Shown in pieces: positions 1 through 9,913 of a stretch of DNA of 64,000 nt. The notes under the pieces were generated by a model. It had not been told where the DNA came from, searched no databases, and saw only the letters and a list, made by a program, of their open reading frames with translations. The stretch's first letter is position 1, and every line of letters begins with the position of its first letter. Source of the DNA: Rosettibacter sp964572725 (GTDB taxonomy: Bacteria > Bacteroidota > Ignavibacteria > Ignavibacteriales > Melioribacteraceae); contig CAZNFW010000001.1 in the NCBI GenBank assembly GCA_964572725.1, forward strand, positions 62,001 to 126,000. The letters run 5' to 3'. A program made the position numbers and the translations under genes.

Positions 1-414
1 AAAGGAAGATTAAGTATTCCATTCAGATTTCGTAAATACATTAATCCTGAAGCTGATGGAACATTCATTATGACACGAGGTTTGTACAGGAATATTGATG
101 TATATCCATTAGATTTCTGGAAATCTGAAGTTTTGACTCGAATAGACCAGCTTGATGATTATATTCCAGAAGAAGCTACATTTAAAAGAATGCTTTTCGA
201 ATTATCCGCAGAAGATAAACTTGATTCACAGTCACGTTTATTAATTCCAAAAAATCTTCTTGAATTTGCTGGTATTGAGAAAGAAGTTTTTATTCTTGGA
301 CAAAATAAAAAATTTGAGCTATGGAATCCTGTTATTTATGAAGAATATAAAAAAGAAATTAATGTTCCTTATGCAGAATACTCAAAAATTATTATGCAGC
401 AAAAGAAAAAATGA
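1..414 (+). CDS. mraZ: MraZ, 5' end cut by window edge
   Basis: This is the transcriptional regulator MraZ, which in other bacteria binds repeats upstream of the dcw operon and heads it. The frame is open from base 1 and reads KGRLSIPFRFR, the family's N-terminal KGR..IP..R motif, so probably only about ten residues are missing upstream. A second family motif half follows near residue 75 (DSQSRLLIP), as expected for a protein made of two repeats. The TGA stop overlaps the ATG of rsmH. The operon promoter and any MraZ operator lie outside the window. The ATG at 70 is internal and not the true start. Confidence 0.9.
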   Translation, partial: KGRLSIPFRFRKYINPEADGTFIMTRGLYRNIDVYPLDFWKSEVLTRIDQLDDYIPEEATFKRMLFELSAEDKLDSQSRLLIPKNLLEFAGIEKEVFILGQNKKFELWNPVIYEEYKKEINVPYAEYSKIIMQQKKK

Positions 415-1331
415 ATTTACATACTCCAGTTCTCCTGAAGGAGAGCATAAATTTATTAATAACAAATAAGGATGGAGTTTATTTTGAAGGTACAGCAGGT
501 TTTGGTGGACACACAGAAGAGATTCTTAAAAATCTTAATCGCAAAGGTAAATTAATTGCTACTGATAAAGATGAGAAAGCATTCAAGCATTGCAAAGAAA
601 AATTTCAATCTGATAAAAGATTTTCCATTTATAATACAACATTTTCTAATATCGATATTATTTCAAAGATTGAGTTCATTGATAAGTTTGACGGCATCTT
701 TGTAGATCTTGGGGTTTCTTCTTATCAGCTCGATTTTATTGAAGCGGGCTTTACATTCAGAGAAGATTCACCCCTTGATCTAAGGATGAATAAAAGTGAA
801 GGAATTACTGCTGCTGATGTTCTTAATAATTTATCCGAGAAAGAAATTGCTGAGATTCTGTTCAAGTATGGAGAAGAAAAAAAATCAAGACTTATAGCCA
901 GAAGAATTGTTGAAGCAAGAACAAAAAAAAAGTTTGAAACAACTTTTCAACTGAAAGAAATTATTGAAAAACTTGTACCGCCGAATTATTTGCTTAAGTC
1001 GTTGTCGAGGGTTTTTCAAGCATTGCGTATTTATGTAAACAATGAATTAGATGAACTAAAATTATTCTTAGATAAATCAGTAAATCTGCTAAATAAAAAT
1101 GGCAGGATAGTGGTGCTAACTTATCATTCGCTGGAAGACAGAATTGTAAAAGAAAAATTTAAGTATGAAACTCTTAAGTGTGTATGTCCTGTAGGAACAC
1201 CTGTTTGTATTTGCGGTAAAGAGCAGCGACTGAAATTGGTGAATTCAAAACCAATTGTTCCTTCTGAAGATGAAATAAAAAATAATAAAAGAGCAAGAAG
1301 TGCAAAACTAAGAGCAGCAGAAAGAATTTGA
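411..1331 (+). CDS. rsmH: 16S rRNA (cytosine-1402-N4) methyltransferase RsmH
   Basis: RsmH (MraW) methylates N4 of C1402 in the decoding centre of 16S rRNA using S-adenosylmethionine. The 306-residue protein has the family's N-terminal HTPVLL, the SAM-binding GTAGFGGH near residue 28, an acidic ATDKDE loop, and DLGVSSYQLD. The C-terminus is basic (KRARSAKLRAAERI), as usual in the family. Its ATG overlaps the mraZ stop, and ftsL follows after one base. Position and length are normal for a dcw cluster. Confidence 0.96.
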   Translation: MNLHTPVLLKESINLLITNKDGVYFEGTAGFGGHTEEILKNLNRKGKLIATDKDEKAFKHCKEKFQSDKRFSIYNTTFSNIDIISKIEFIDKFDGIFVDLGVSSYQLDFIEAGFTFREDSPLDLRMNKSEGITAADVLNNLSEKEIAEILFKYGEEKKSRLIARRIVEARTKKKFETTFQLKEIIEKLVPPNYLLKSLSRVFQALRIYVNNELDELKLFLDKSVNLLNKNGRIVVLTYHSLEDRIVKEKFKYETLKCVCPVGTPVCICGKEQRLKLVNSKPIVPSEDEIKNNKRARSAKLRAAERI

Positions 1332-1332
1332 T

Positions 1333-1653
1333 ATGAAAATGGGTTCATTAAAAAATTTTATAGTAATTGTATTTATTACCGCATGCCTTTTGTTTATTCA
1401 TGTTGCTACTGTATCTGAAATAAAGAACATGAAAAAAGAAAAAATTAATAAAATAGAACAGCTTAATGAAAAATTAAACAGAATTGAAATGAAAATCGTA
1501 GAGAGGCAAAAGTTGATTGCAGAAGATAGAATAGTTTCAATAGCAAAGGATTCGCTCGGATTAATATTACCAATGGAAAATTTAGAAACTATCAGAGTTT
1601 CAAAAGAATTAATTAAGAGAATAGAGAAATTAGTTAAAGAAAAATATGATTAA
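1333..1653 (+). CDS. ftsL: FtsL-like small division protein
   Basis: This is a 106-residue bitopic membrane protein with a short basic N-terminus, one membrane segment at about residues 7-27, and then a Lys/Glu-rich coiled coil to about residue 55. The sequence itself is poorly conserved. The call rests on size, topology and position between rsmH and ftsI, where FtsL is found in most dcw clusters. FtsL pairs with FtsB/DivIC and FtsQ in the divisome and helps activate FtsWI. The C-terminus overlaps the start of ftsI by 8 bases, suggesting coupled translation. Confidence 0.75.
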   Translation: MKMGSLKNFIVIVFITACLLFIHVATVSEIKNMKKEKINKIEQLNEKLNRIEMKIVERQKLIAEDRIVSIAKDSLGLILPMENLETIRVSKELIKRIEKLVKEKYD

Positions 1654-3489
1654 TTATCGAGCGCTAATTATTCTTGGTTTTTCATTTATATTTTTTATTG
1701 CACTTATTGTGAAGTTATATACAATACAAGTGATTAATAATGAGTTTTATTTACTTAAAGCACAGGTACAGCAAAATAAACCTCAGATTGCTAAAGCTGA
1801 AAGAGGAATTATTAAAGATAGAAACGGTGAAATACTCTGCTTTACACGAGATAATATTTCTTTTTATGTAGATACAAGAATGATGAATGAAAAAAGAGTT
1901 GATACTATTGCAAAAGTATTTTCTAAAGTTTTTGGCAAAAGTCAAAAATATTATANNNNNNNNNNNNNNNNNNNNNNNNNNNNNNNNNNNNNNNNNNNNN
2001 NNNNNNNNNNNNNNNNNNNNNNNNNNNNNNNNNNNNNNNNNNNNNNNNNNNNNNNAAAAATTCTAAACAGCCAAAACCAGGAAAAAATCTTATTCTAACA
2101 ATAAACAAAATTTATCAAAACATACTCGAAGAAGAATTGGAAAAGGGACTTAAAAAATATGAAGGTGAATCTGCGGTAGGTATAATAATGAATCCTAATA
2201 CAGGAGAAATATTAGCCTTATCAAATATTCCTGATTATGACCCGAATAATTACAATGATTTTTCAATAGAAGTTTTAAGAAATCGTGCAATTACAGATAC
2301 ATACGAACCAGGTTCAACTATTAAATCACTCGTTCTCTCAATTTTATTTGACTTGAATCTTATAAAAGAAAATGAATTAATTAATACAGAAAATGGCAAA
2401 TATAATTTTAGAAATGTAAGAATAATGGATTCTCACCCTTTTAATAGTTTAACTGTGAGACAAATACTCGAGCAATCAAGTAATATTGGAATGTCAAAAC
2501 TTTCGGCAAGAATTCCTGATGAGATTTTTTATAAATATTTGAGAGACTATGGATTCAGCAATTATACTTCGATTGAATTACCCGGTGAAGCAGATGGAAC
2601 TTTGAAAATGCCAATTAATTTTACTCCATACACAAAAGCATTTATGTCATTTGGTTATGAACTTTCAGTAACGCCTTTGCAACTGATTACAGCATACAGT
2701 GCAATGATAAATGGTGGTGTGTTAATGAAACCATTTGTTGTAAAGGCAATTGCAGATAATAAAGATAGTTTAATAGAAGAAATAAAGCCAATTAAAATTA
2801 GAAATGTGATAAGCAAAAAGACATCGGATTTAATGAGAAACTTACTTGTTGGTGTAGTTGAACATGGAACGGGAAAAGAGGCACAACTTGACAATGTGTT
2901 AGTTGGTGGCAAAACAGGTACATCACAAAAATTAGTTAATGGAACGTATACTAATGCCAAACATAATTCTTCCTTTATTGGATTTTTCCCCGCAGATAAT
3001 CCGCAAATAATTTGTTTAATTCTTGTTAATGCACCTAAGGTTGGGAAATACGGAGGCTTTGTTGCAGCTCCAATTTTTAAGAATGTTGCAAAAAGAATTC
3101 TTGATGCAGATTTAAATTTAGTTCCGATAAGAAAAAAAATAAATAGAACAAATAATTTAATTGAAGAATTAATAACAAAAGTAAATAATGAAACTTCTGA
3201 TGAAAAAACTTTCTTTAATATGTCAGAACACAAAAATGAAAATAAGGAAAGGAAAAAACTTTTGTTAACTGACAAAAATGTAATGCCAAATTTAATTAAT
3301 CATTCTATGCGGGATGCAATAGCGATTTTAAATGAAATTGGCTTGAATTATAAAATAATTGGAACAGGAAAAATTGTTTCGCAAAGTATTGAACCCGGAA
3401 CAATTATAAATAAAAATTCTATTTGTTATTTAAGATGCTCAGTTCCAAGAAAAGTTGATATTATTAAAAAAACAGAGGAAAGAAATTGA
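1646..3489 (+). CDS. ftsI: FtsI/PBP3 transpeptidase with PASTA domain, interrupted by assembly gap
   Basis: FtsI is the septal peptidoglycan transpeptidase partnered with FtsW. Upstream of the gap are a membrane anchor (about residues 6-26) and RGIIKDRNG, the start of the pedestal domain. Downstream of the gap the frame resumes at base 2056 with KQPKPGKNLILTIN. It carries the catalytic STIK (Ser codon 2314-2316), SSN (2476-2484) and KTG (2911-2919), and ends in one PASTA domain. The two halves are in different phases across the 100-N placeholder, so the missing length should be 2 modulo 3. From the usual distance between these motifs I infer roughly 300 missing bases. The gene itself is probably intact. 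Confidence 0.93.
1956..2055. other. Assembly gap of 100 Ns inside ftsI
   Basis: Exactly 100 Ns occur here, a common placeholder for a scaffold gap of unknown size. The reading frames on each side belong to the same protein but do not match in phase over 100 bases, so the true gap length differs from 100. Confidence 0.98.
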
Positions 3490-4964
3490 AATTAGTCGAA
3501 TTACTGAACAATGTAAAAGTTATTCAGGTTGTTGGCAGTGCTGAATTAAAAGAAATTGAAGACATAACTCATAATTCTCAATCTGTTAAAGAAAATTCTA
3601 TGTTTTTTGCTATAGAAGGATTTAAGACAGATGGGCATAAGTTTATTCAGGATGCAATTAATCGTGGAGCAGCTGCAGTTGCTCTTTCGAATGTTGATGC
3701 TGTGCCTGATCAGTTGTTTCAACATGCAAATTGTGTAAAAATAGTTGTTGAAGATACAAGAAAATCATTGGCAGAATTTTCAAATATTTTTTATGGCAAG
3801 CCTTCTGAAAAAATAAATTTAATTGGTATTACAGGAACAAAAGGAAAAACTACAACTGCATTTTTCATTAAAAATATTTTTGAAACAGCTAAACATAAGA
3901 CCGGGCTTATCGGAACAATAGCAAATTACATTGGCGACAAGGAAATTAAAACAATGCTTACAACTCCTCAATCTAATGAAATAAACTCTTTACTTGCTCA
4001 AATGCTGAATGAAGGTTGTTCTCATTGTGTGATGGAAGTTTCTTCTCATGCACTTCATTTGCACCGTGTTGATTATCTTAATTTCAGATTTGGAGTTTTT
4101 ACAAACATTACATCAGACCACATGGATTATCATAAAACTTTTGAACATTATCTTAATTCGAAGAAAATCTTATTTGATATGCTTTTGTCAGATTCTTTTG
4201 CAGTTGTAAATATTGATGATAAGAACACTAATAGCTTGCTTAAAGATTCTAAAGCAAAAAAAATTACTTATGGAACATCTTCTACTTCAGACTTCAGAAT
4301 TAAAGATATTGAATTTACACTTGATGGAACTAACTTTTCTATAATTCATAACAATAGAGAATATAAAATTAACACCAAACTTGTTGGACACTTTAATGCT
4401 TTTAACGCAACAGCAGCATTTAGTGTTGCAGTGATGTCCAATTTAGACATTGATTCTATAATTAAAGGAATTAAAACAACTCCACAAGTTCCAGGAAGAT
4501 TCGAAGTAATTTCGAGAAAAAATAAAAAAGTAATAATTGATTATTCTCATACAGCAGATTCTCTTAAACAAGCGCTAATTGCTGTTCATCATATTGTGAA
4601 AAATGAAAGGCCGGTTTATACAGTATTCGGATGCGGAGGTGACAGAGACAGAACAAAAAGACCAATTATGGGAAAAATTGCATCCAAAATGAGCAAAAAA
4701 GTTTTTGTAACTTCAGATAATCCCAGAACAGAAAATCCACAACAAATTATAGAAGAAATTTTATCTGGAATTAAACAAAACAATTTTACTGCAATTGAAA
4801 ACAGAGAAGAAGCAATTCGAACTGCAATATTTGAAAGTGAAGAGAATGCCGTTATTCTAATTGCTGGTAAAGGACATGAGAACTATCAAGAAATTAATGG
4901 AGTGCGAAAACATTTTTCAGATAAAGAAGTAGCAACCAAATACTTAGAAGAATGGGCAAAGTAA
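3486..4964 (+). CDS. murE: UDP-MurNAc-tripeptide ligase MurE (meso-DAP type)
   Basis: MurE adds the third amino acid to UDP-MurNAc-L-Ala-D-Glu in the cytoplasm. The protein has 492 residues with the Mur-ligase ATP loop GTKGKTTT (from about residue 117), a central EVSSHALHLHRV segment, and DNPR at about 411-414. DNPR is the known specificity motif for meso-diaminopimelate, so the peptidoglycan is predicted to be DAP-type. The start is TTG, overlapping the ftsI stop (TTGA). No ATG lies near it that would retain the conserved N-terminus. The 3' end overlaps murF by 13 bases. Confidence 0.96.
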   Translation: MKLVELLNNVKVIQVVGSAELKEIEDITHNSQSVKENSMFFAIEGFKTDGHKFIQDAINRGAAAVALSNVDAVPDQLFQHANCVKIVVEDTRKSLAEFSNIFYGKPSEKINLIGITGTKGKTTTAFFIKNIFETAKHKTGLIGTIANYIGDKEIKTMLTTPQSNEINSLLAQMLNEGCSHCVMEVSSHALHLHRVDYLNFRFGVFTNITSDHMDYHKTFEHYLNSKKILFDMLLSDSFAVVNIDDKNTNSLLKDSKAKKITYGTSSTSDFRIKDIEFTLDGTNFSIIHNNREYKINTKLVGHFNAFNATAAFSVAVMSNLDIDSIIKGIKTTPQVPGRFEVISRKNKKVIIDYSHTADSLKQALIAVHHIVKNERPVYTVFGCGGDRDRTKRPIMGKIASKMSKKVFVTSDNPRTENPQQIIEEILSGIKQNNFTAIENREEAIRTAIFESEENAVILIAGKGHENYQEINGVRKHFSDKEVATKYLEEWAK

Positions 4965-6340
4965 AAATAACACTGGAAGATTTGTTTAATCTTAGCGGCT
5001 CGGTAATTTACAATCCCGACAGTTATAAACCTCTGTCTGTAGTCGAAATTGATTCGAGAAAAATTAATAAACCATGCTTATTTGTTGCAATCAAAGGAGA
5101 AAAATATGATGGTCATAATTTTATTCAAGATGCAATTGATAAAGGAGCAAAAGCAGTAGTAATTTACAGAAATAAATTAGAAAAATTTAGTTCATTGAAC
5201 ATTCCTTTTATAACTGTACCTGATACAATCAAGGCTTATGGTGAACTTGCAAACAGATGGAGACATAAACTTAATGCAAAAGTAATTTCTATAACAGGAA
5301 GTAATGGCAAAACTACTACAAAAGAAATGATTGCAGCTTTACTTGAAGAAAAATTTAATGTAGTAAAGTCAGAAGCAAATAACAATAATCATATTGGTGT
5401 ACCGCTTACAATTTTTTCTGCTGATGAAAAATGTGAAATGCTGGTTCTTGAACAAGGAACAAATCATATTGGTGAAATTCCATACTCAGCGAAAATTTCG
5501 CAGCCTGATTATGCAATCATTACTAACATAGGTGATTCACACCTTGAATTCCTGAAAAGCAGAGAAGATGTGTTTAAAGAAAAATCTGCTTTGTTTGATG
5601 AAGCAGAAAAAAGAGGAGGAATAATTTTTATAAATGTTGATGACCAGATTATAAATAAAAATAAGAAGAGATATAAAAATATTGTTACTTACGGTTTTAA
5701 GCGAAATGCAGAAATAAAAGGCAAAATTCTGAGTTATGATGTTTTAGGTAGAGCAACAATTTTAATTCAACATCATGAAAAAAGTTTTGATTTGACTCTT
5801 CCTCTGTCAGGAGAATCAAATGCAAAAAATTTTTTAGCTGCTGCTGCAATTGCTCTTAAAATAGGATTAAATGAAGATGAAATAATTAATGCAACAAATA
5901 GAATAAAACCAGTTCATGGGAGACTTGAAATTAAAGAATATGAAAAAGCAATATTGGTTGATGATACATATAATGCCAGTCCTGCATCTGTAGAAGCAGC
6001 TTATAAATTCTTGAAAAATATAAAAAAGTATAAAAACAAAATTATTGTATTGGGTGACATGTTCGAATTAGGAAAGTCAGCACCGAAATTACACAGAGAA
6101 CTTGCAAATATTTTTAATGAAAATAAAAATATTACTGTACTAACGATTGGCAGCCTAATGAAATATTTGCATCGTGAATTAAAAAAGAAAAAAATAAGAA
6201 CAATACACTTTGACACACGTGATGCCTTAAAACTATATCTCCAGTATGAAGAAATAGATAACTCTGTGATTTTAGTAAAAGGCTCGCGTGGAATGAAAAT
6301 GGAAGAATTTATAAACATTCTGGAGCAAAGATTTAAATAA
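4952..6340 (+). CDS. murF: UDP-MurNAc-tripeptide:D-Ala-D-Ala ligase MurF
   Basis: MurF joins D-Ala-D-Ala to UDP-MurNAc-tripeptide to complete the pentapeptide precursor. The 462-residue protein shows the three Mur-ligase domains, with ATP loop GSNGKTTT at about 116-123, the NNNNHIG segment that follows it in MurF proteins, and the C-terminal-domain motif DDTYNASP. It overlaps murE at its start. Its last base is the first base of the mraY ATG. Length and motifs are normal. Confidence 0.96.
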   Translation: MGKVKITLEDLFNLSGSVIYNPDSYKPLSVVEIDSRKINKPCLFVAIKGEKYDGHNFIQDAIDKGAKAVVIYRNKLEKFSSLNIPFITVPDTIKAYGELANRWRHKLNAKVISITGSNGKTTTKEMIAALLEEKFNVVKSEANNNNHIGVPLTIFSADEKCEMLVLEQGTNHIGEIPYSAKISQPDYAIITNIGDSHLEFLKSREDVFKEKSALFDEAEKRGGIIFINVDDQIINKNKKRYKNIVTYGFKRNAEIKGKILSYDVLGRATILIQHHEKSFDLTLPLSGESNAKNFLAAAAIALKIGLNEDEIINATNRIKPVHGRLEIKEYEKAILVDDTYNASPASVEAAYKFLKNIKKYKNKIIVLGDMFELGKSAPKLHRELANIFNENKNITVLTIGSLMKYLHRELKKKKIRTIHFDTRDALKLYLQYEEIDNSVILVKGSRGMKMEEFINILEQRFK

Positions 6341-7449
6341 TGTTTTACTATCTATTTAATTACATAAACGAAACATTTAATCCACCCGGTTTTGATGTTT
6401 TCAGATTTTTATCATTTCGTTCAGCTCTTGCTGCTATAACAGCACTGGTAATATCATTCATTTTTGGTCCTAAAATAATATTAAAGCTGAAGGAGAAACA
6501 GGTTGACCAGCCTATTAGGGATGATGGTCCTCAAACTCATAAAAAGAAAGCTGGCACACCAACAATGGGTGGAATTATAATTCTAATTTCTGTTTTAATT
6601 CCGGTTCTTCTATGGAGTAACTTAAAAAGTATTTACATTATTCTTGCATTATTTGCTACAGTAGTGCTTGGTGCAATTGGATTTCTTGATGATTATTTGA
6701 AAGTTGTCAAGAAAGTTCCAACAGGATTGATTGCACGCTATAAATTAATGGGACAAATATTTGTCGGATTAATTATTGGTTTATCAATTTACTATTTACC
6801 TGAATTTTCACAATATAATACCCAAACTACTCTTCCTTTCTTTAAGAATTTGAACTGGGATTTTTCTTACCTGTATATTCCATGGGTTATTTTTATAATA
6901 ACTGCTACTTCAAATGCTGTAAACTTAACTGATGGATTGGATGGACTTGCAATAGGGACAATTATTATTGTAATGCTTGCTCTTGCAATAATTGTTTATG
7001 TAACTGGCAATGTTATTTATGCAGATTATCTAAATATAATTTATTTACCGGGCAGCGGTGAATTGACTGTTTTTATTGCTGCTTTAATTGGTGCAGGATT
7101 GGGATTCCTCTGGTTTAATTTTTATCCTGCAGAAGTTTTTATGGGAGATACAGGCTCGCTTGCTTTAGGCGGGGCCTTCGGTGTTATTATGATTATTGTT
7201 AAGAAAGATTTGTTGATTCCAATTTTAGGCGGAATTTATTTTGCTGAAACACTCTCTGTTATAATTCAACGATTATATTTCAAATATACTAAGAGAAAAT
7301 ATGGTGAGGGAAGAAGAGTATTTAAGATGGCACCAATTCATCATCATTTTGAACAACTGAATTGGGCTGAGCCAAAAATTGTAATTAGATTTTATATCGT
7401 AACAATAATTCTTGCTATAATAAGTTTAGCGTCTTTTAAGGTAAGATAA
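6340..7449 (+). CDS. mraY: Phospho-MurNAc-pentapeptide transferase MraY
   Basis: MraY is the integral membrane enzyme that transfers phospho-MurNAc-pentapeptide from UDP to undecaprenyl phosphate, making lipid I. The 369-residue protein has about ten membrane segments and the family's active-site motifs: the DDY aspartates in GFLDDYLK, NLTDGLDG, MGDTGSLALGG, and the histidine cluster PIHHHFE near the C-terminus. It overlaps murF and murD by one base each, so the run murE to murG is probably one translationally coupled transcript. Confidence 0.97.
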   Translation: MFYYLFNYINETFNPPGFDVFRFLSFRSALAAITALVISFIFGPKIILKLKEKQVDQPIRDDGPQTHKKKAGTPTMGGIIILISVLIPVLLWSNLKSIYIILALFATVVLGAIGFLDDYLKVVKKVPTGLIARYKLMGQIFVGLIIGLSIYYLPEFSQYNTQTTLPFFKNLNWDFSYLYIPWVIFIITATSNAVNLTDGLDGLAIGTIIIVMLALAIIVYVTGNVIYADYLNIIYLPGSGELTVFIAALIGAGLGFLWFNFYPAEVFMGDTGSLALGGAFGVIMIIVKKDLLIPILGGIYFAETLSVIIQRLYFKYTKRKYGEGRRVFKMAPIHHHFEQLNWAEPKIVIRFYIVTIILAIISLASFKVR

Positions 7450-8798
7450 TGAACATTAAAGGTAAAAAAATAACAATTATTGGAGCTGAAGAAAGCGGTG
7501 TTAGTGCAGCGTTGCTCGCAAAAAAACTTGGTGCGATTCCATTTGTAAGCGACTTCAGCCCAAAAGCAAAATTAGAAAAATCCTTAATAATTCTGGATAA
7601 TGAAAATATTGCTTATGAATACAGTAAACATTCTGAAAAAGTTTATGACTGCGATTTTATTGTAACAAGTCCCGGTGTTCCATCTGAATCTGAAGTGTTA
7701 TCTAAAGCAATTAATATGGGCATTAAAGTTTACACTGAGCTTGAATTTGCTTCATGGTTTTGTAAAGGAACTATAATCTCAATTACTGGAACGAATGGAA
7801 AAACAACTACAACTTCTTTAATGAATTATACACTTAATGAATGCGGACTTAAATCCTACCTTGCCGGAAATATTAAACCTGCTTTTTCGAAAATTGTGCT
7901 TGATGTTAAAGAAAATGAATTTGTGTCACTCGAAACTTCGAGTTTTCAGCTCGATTTTGTTGAACACTTCAAACCAAAATTTTCATTAATTCTAAATTTA
8001 ACTCCAGACCACCTTGATAGATATGATAATAGTTTTGAAAAATATATTAATGCCAAAATGAATATTGTAAAAAATCAGGATGAAAATGATTATTTGATTT
8101 TTAATGAAGATGATATTCAAATAACTAAAAGAATCGAAAATGTAAAGGCTAAAAAAATTGGGTTCTCCATTTCAAAAGAACTTGAAACAGGCACTTATTT
8201 CAAAGATGGTAAACTGTATTTTGTATTCAATGGTGAAAAACAAGAAGTATGTAAGTCATCAGACCTGTTTATAAAAGGTGAACACAATATTGCAAATGCT
8301 CTTGCAGTATTAGCTGTTGCTAAAATATTAAATCTTCCTGATAAAAAAATTAAAAACGCCTTTTCAACTTTTAAGGGAGTTGAACATCGAATAGAATTTG
8401 TTCGTGAATTAAATGGTGTTGAATATTATAATGATTCTAAAGCAACAAATGTTGATTCAGTTTGGTATGCATTGAGAAGTTTTGACAAACCAATTTATCT
8501 TATTCTTGGGGGTAAAGACAAAGGGAATGATTACGATAAAATTCGTGACCTTGTATTAAAAAAAGTTAAAAAAATTTATGCGATTGGATCTTCAGCAAAC
8601 AAAATTTATGAATACTTCAAAGAGATTGTTCCAACAGAATATAAACAAACATTAGAAAGTTGCGTAGAAGCAGCAAGCATCGATGCTGAAAAAGGGTCGG
8701 TTGTTCTTCTTTCTCCCGCATGTGCAAGTTTTGATATGTTTGATAATTATGAACATCGGGGAAAAGTATTTAAGAACGCAGTGAGTAAATTAAAATGA
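7449..8798 (+). CDS. murD: UDP-MurNAc-L-alanine:D-glutamate ligase MurD
   Basis: MurD adds D-glutamate to UDP-MurNAc-L-Ala. The protein has 449 residues with an N-terminal Rossmann-like UDP-binding domain (IIGAEESGVSAA), the ATP loop GTNGKTTT at about 114-121, the TPDHLDRY motif, and the C-terminal-domain YNDSKATN motif. The first glycine-rich loop reads GAEESG, where many relatives have GxGxSG. I take this as ordinary divergence. It sits between mraY and ftsW, overlapping ftsW by four bases. Confidence 0.96.
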   Translation: MNIKGKKITIIGAEESGVSAALLAKKLGAIPFVSDFSPKAKLEKSLIILDNENIAYEYSKHSEKVYDCDFIVTSPGVPSESEVLSKAINMGIKVYTELEFASWFCKGTIISITGTNGKTTTTSLMNYTLNECGLKSYLAGNIKPAFSKIVLDVKENEFVSLETSSFQLDFVEHFKPKFSLILNLTPDHLDRYDNSFEKYINAKMNIVKNQDENDYLIFNEDDIQITKRIENVKAKKIGFSISKELETGTYFKDGKLYFVFNGEKQEVCKSSDLFIKGEHNIANALAVLAVAKILNLPDKKIKNAFSTFKGVEHRIEFVRELNGVEYYNDSKATNVDSVWYALRSFDKPIYLILGGKDKGNDYDKIRDLVLKKVKKIYAIGSSANKIYEYFKEIVPTEYKQTLESCVEAASIDAEKGSVVLLSPACASFDMFDNYEHRGKVFKNAVSKLK

Positions 8799-9913
8799 TG
8801 AGATTAATGGTAAAAATAATGATAATAATTGTAGTATCTCTAATGCTCCTTGGAGCTATTATGGTTTTTACAGCAAGCGGAACATATAGTTTAAGCAAGT
8901 TCAATAATTTTTACTTTTTATTTAAGTCACATTTATGGAAGGTTTTTGCTGCAATAATTTTAATGTTTGTTTTTGCAAGCATTCCTTATGATTACTATGG
9001 AAAATTAAGTAAATGGTTGATGATTTTAACAGTAATTTTACTCATCATAACTTACTTCTTGGGGACCAAAACAAAAGGAGCTGGACGATGGCTGAATGTG
9101 TTCGGGCTTTTTAGTTTTCAGCCATCCGAATTAGCAAAATTTTTATTGATTATTCATCTTTCTGCATTGATTGAAAGAAGAAAACATTCTATAAAAGATT
9201 TTAAGAATGGTTTCTTATATGCACTAATTTGGATAGGATTAACAGTTGGCTGGATTATTATTCAACCTCATGTGAGTGTTTCCATTATAATTGTTTTAAC
9301 TTCTTTTGCAATACTTTATGTAGGTGGTGCTCAATTTAAACACATAGCAGGTGTTTTTGCTGTAACAGCTGCTGGTTTTGTTCCTATAATTTTATTATAC
9401 CAGCATGCAAGGCAAAGAGTAATGGACTATGTAAATAGTTTAATTACTGGTGATGATATAAATATTCAAGTTACTCAAGCGAAAATTGCACTTGGCAGCG
9501 GCGGTTGGTACGGACTCGGATTTGGGAACAGCAGACAAAGTGATTTATTCTTACCAGAATCATACGGCGATTTTATTTTTTCTGTAATAGGTGAGGAAAT
9601 GGGATTTATAGGCACATTGTTAATTCTGATTCTTTATCTCGCTTTATTTGTTGCATGCTTGATAATAGCAAAAAAATCACAGGATAAATTTGGTCAGCTT
9701 TTAGTATTTGGATTGAGCTTTCAGATTTTGATTAGTGCATTTATAAATATTGGAGTTGTAACGGGACTTCTTCCAACAACAGGAATACCTCTTCCGTTTA
9801 TAAGTTTTGGCGGTACATCAATAATATTATCAGGTATTTCTATTGGAATAATTTTAAATGTTGCTCAACAATCATTAAAAACAGAAGAATTAAAATTAGC
9901 ACAGGTAGGATGA
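8795..9913 (+). CDS. ftsW: FtsW, SEDS peptidoglycan glycosyltransferase
   Basis: FtsW is the SEDS-family polymerase that makes septal glycan strands from lipid II in partnership with FtsI. The 372-residue protein has about ten membrane segments. Family motifs visible include KGAGRWL in the first half, QPSELAK, GSGGWYGLGFGNS, a FSVIGEEMGF loop, and the C-terminal PFISFGGTS. Position beside murD and murG in the dcw cluster favours FtsW over the related RodA. The start overlaps the murD stop and the end overlaps the murG start. Confidence 0.94.
   Translation: MMRLMVKIMIIIVVSLMLLGAIMVFTASGTYSLSKFNNFYFLFKSHLWKVFAAIILMFVFASIPYDYYGKLSKWLMILTVILLIITYFLGTKTKGAGRWLNVFGLFSFQPSELAKFLLIIHLSALIERRKHSIKDFKNGFLYALIWIGLTVGWIIIQPHVSVSIIIVLTSFAILYVGGAQFKHIAGVFAVTAAGFVPIILLYQHARQRVMDYVNSLITGDDINIQVTQAKIALGSGGWYGLGFGNSRQSDLFLPESYGDFIFSVIGEEMGFIGTLLILILYLALFVACLIIAKKSQDKFGQLLVFGLSFQILISAFINIGVVTGLLPTTGIPLPFISFGGTSIILSGISIGIILNVAQQSLKTEELKLAQVG

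Noticed and set aside
1646..2098. ftsI read as a frameshifted pseudogene ending shortly after the gap
   Set aside because: The apparent stop arises only because the 100-N placeholder sets the wrong phase; both halves are conserved and the downstream frame is open from 2056.
2655..3275. Long minus-strand open frame (206 codons) opposite ftsI
   Set aside because: It lies fully antisense to the conserved transpeptidase and PASTA region, has low-complexity composition and no recognisable domain.
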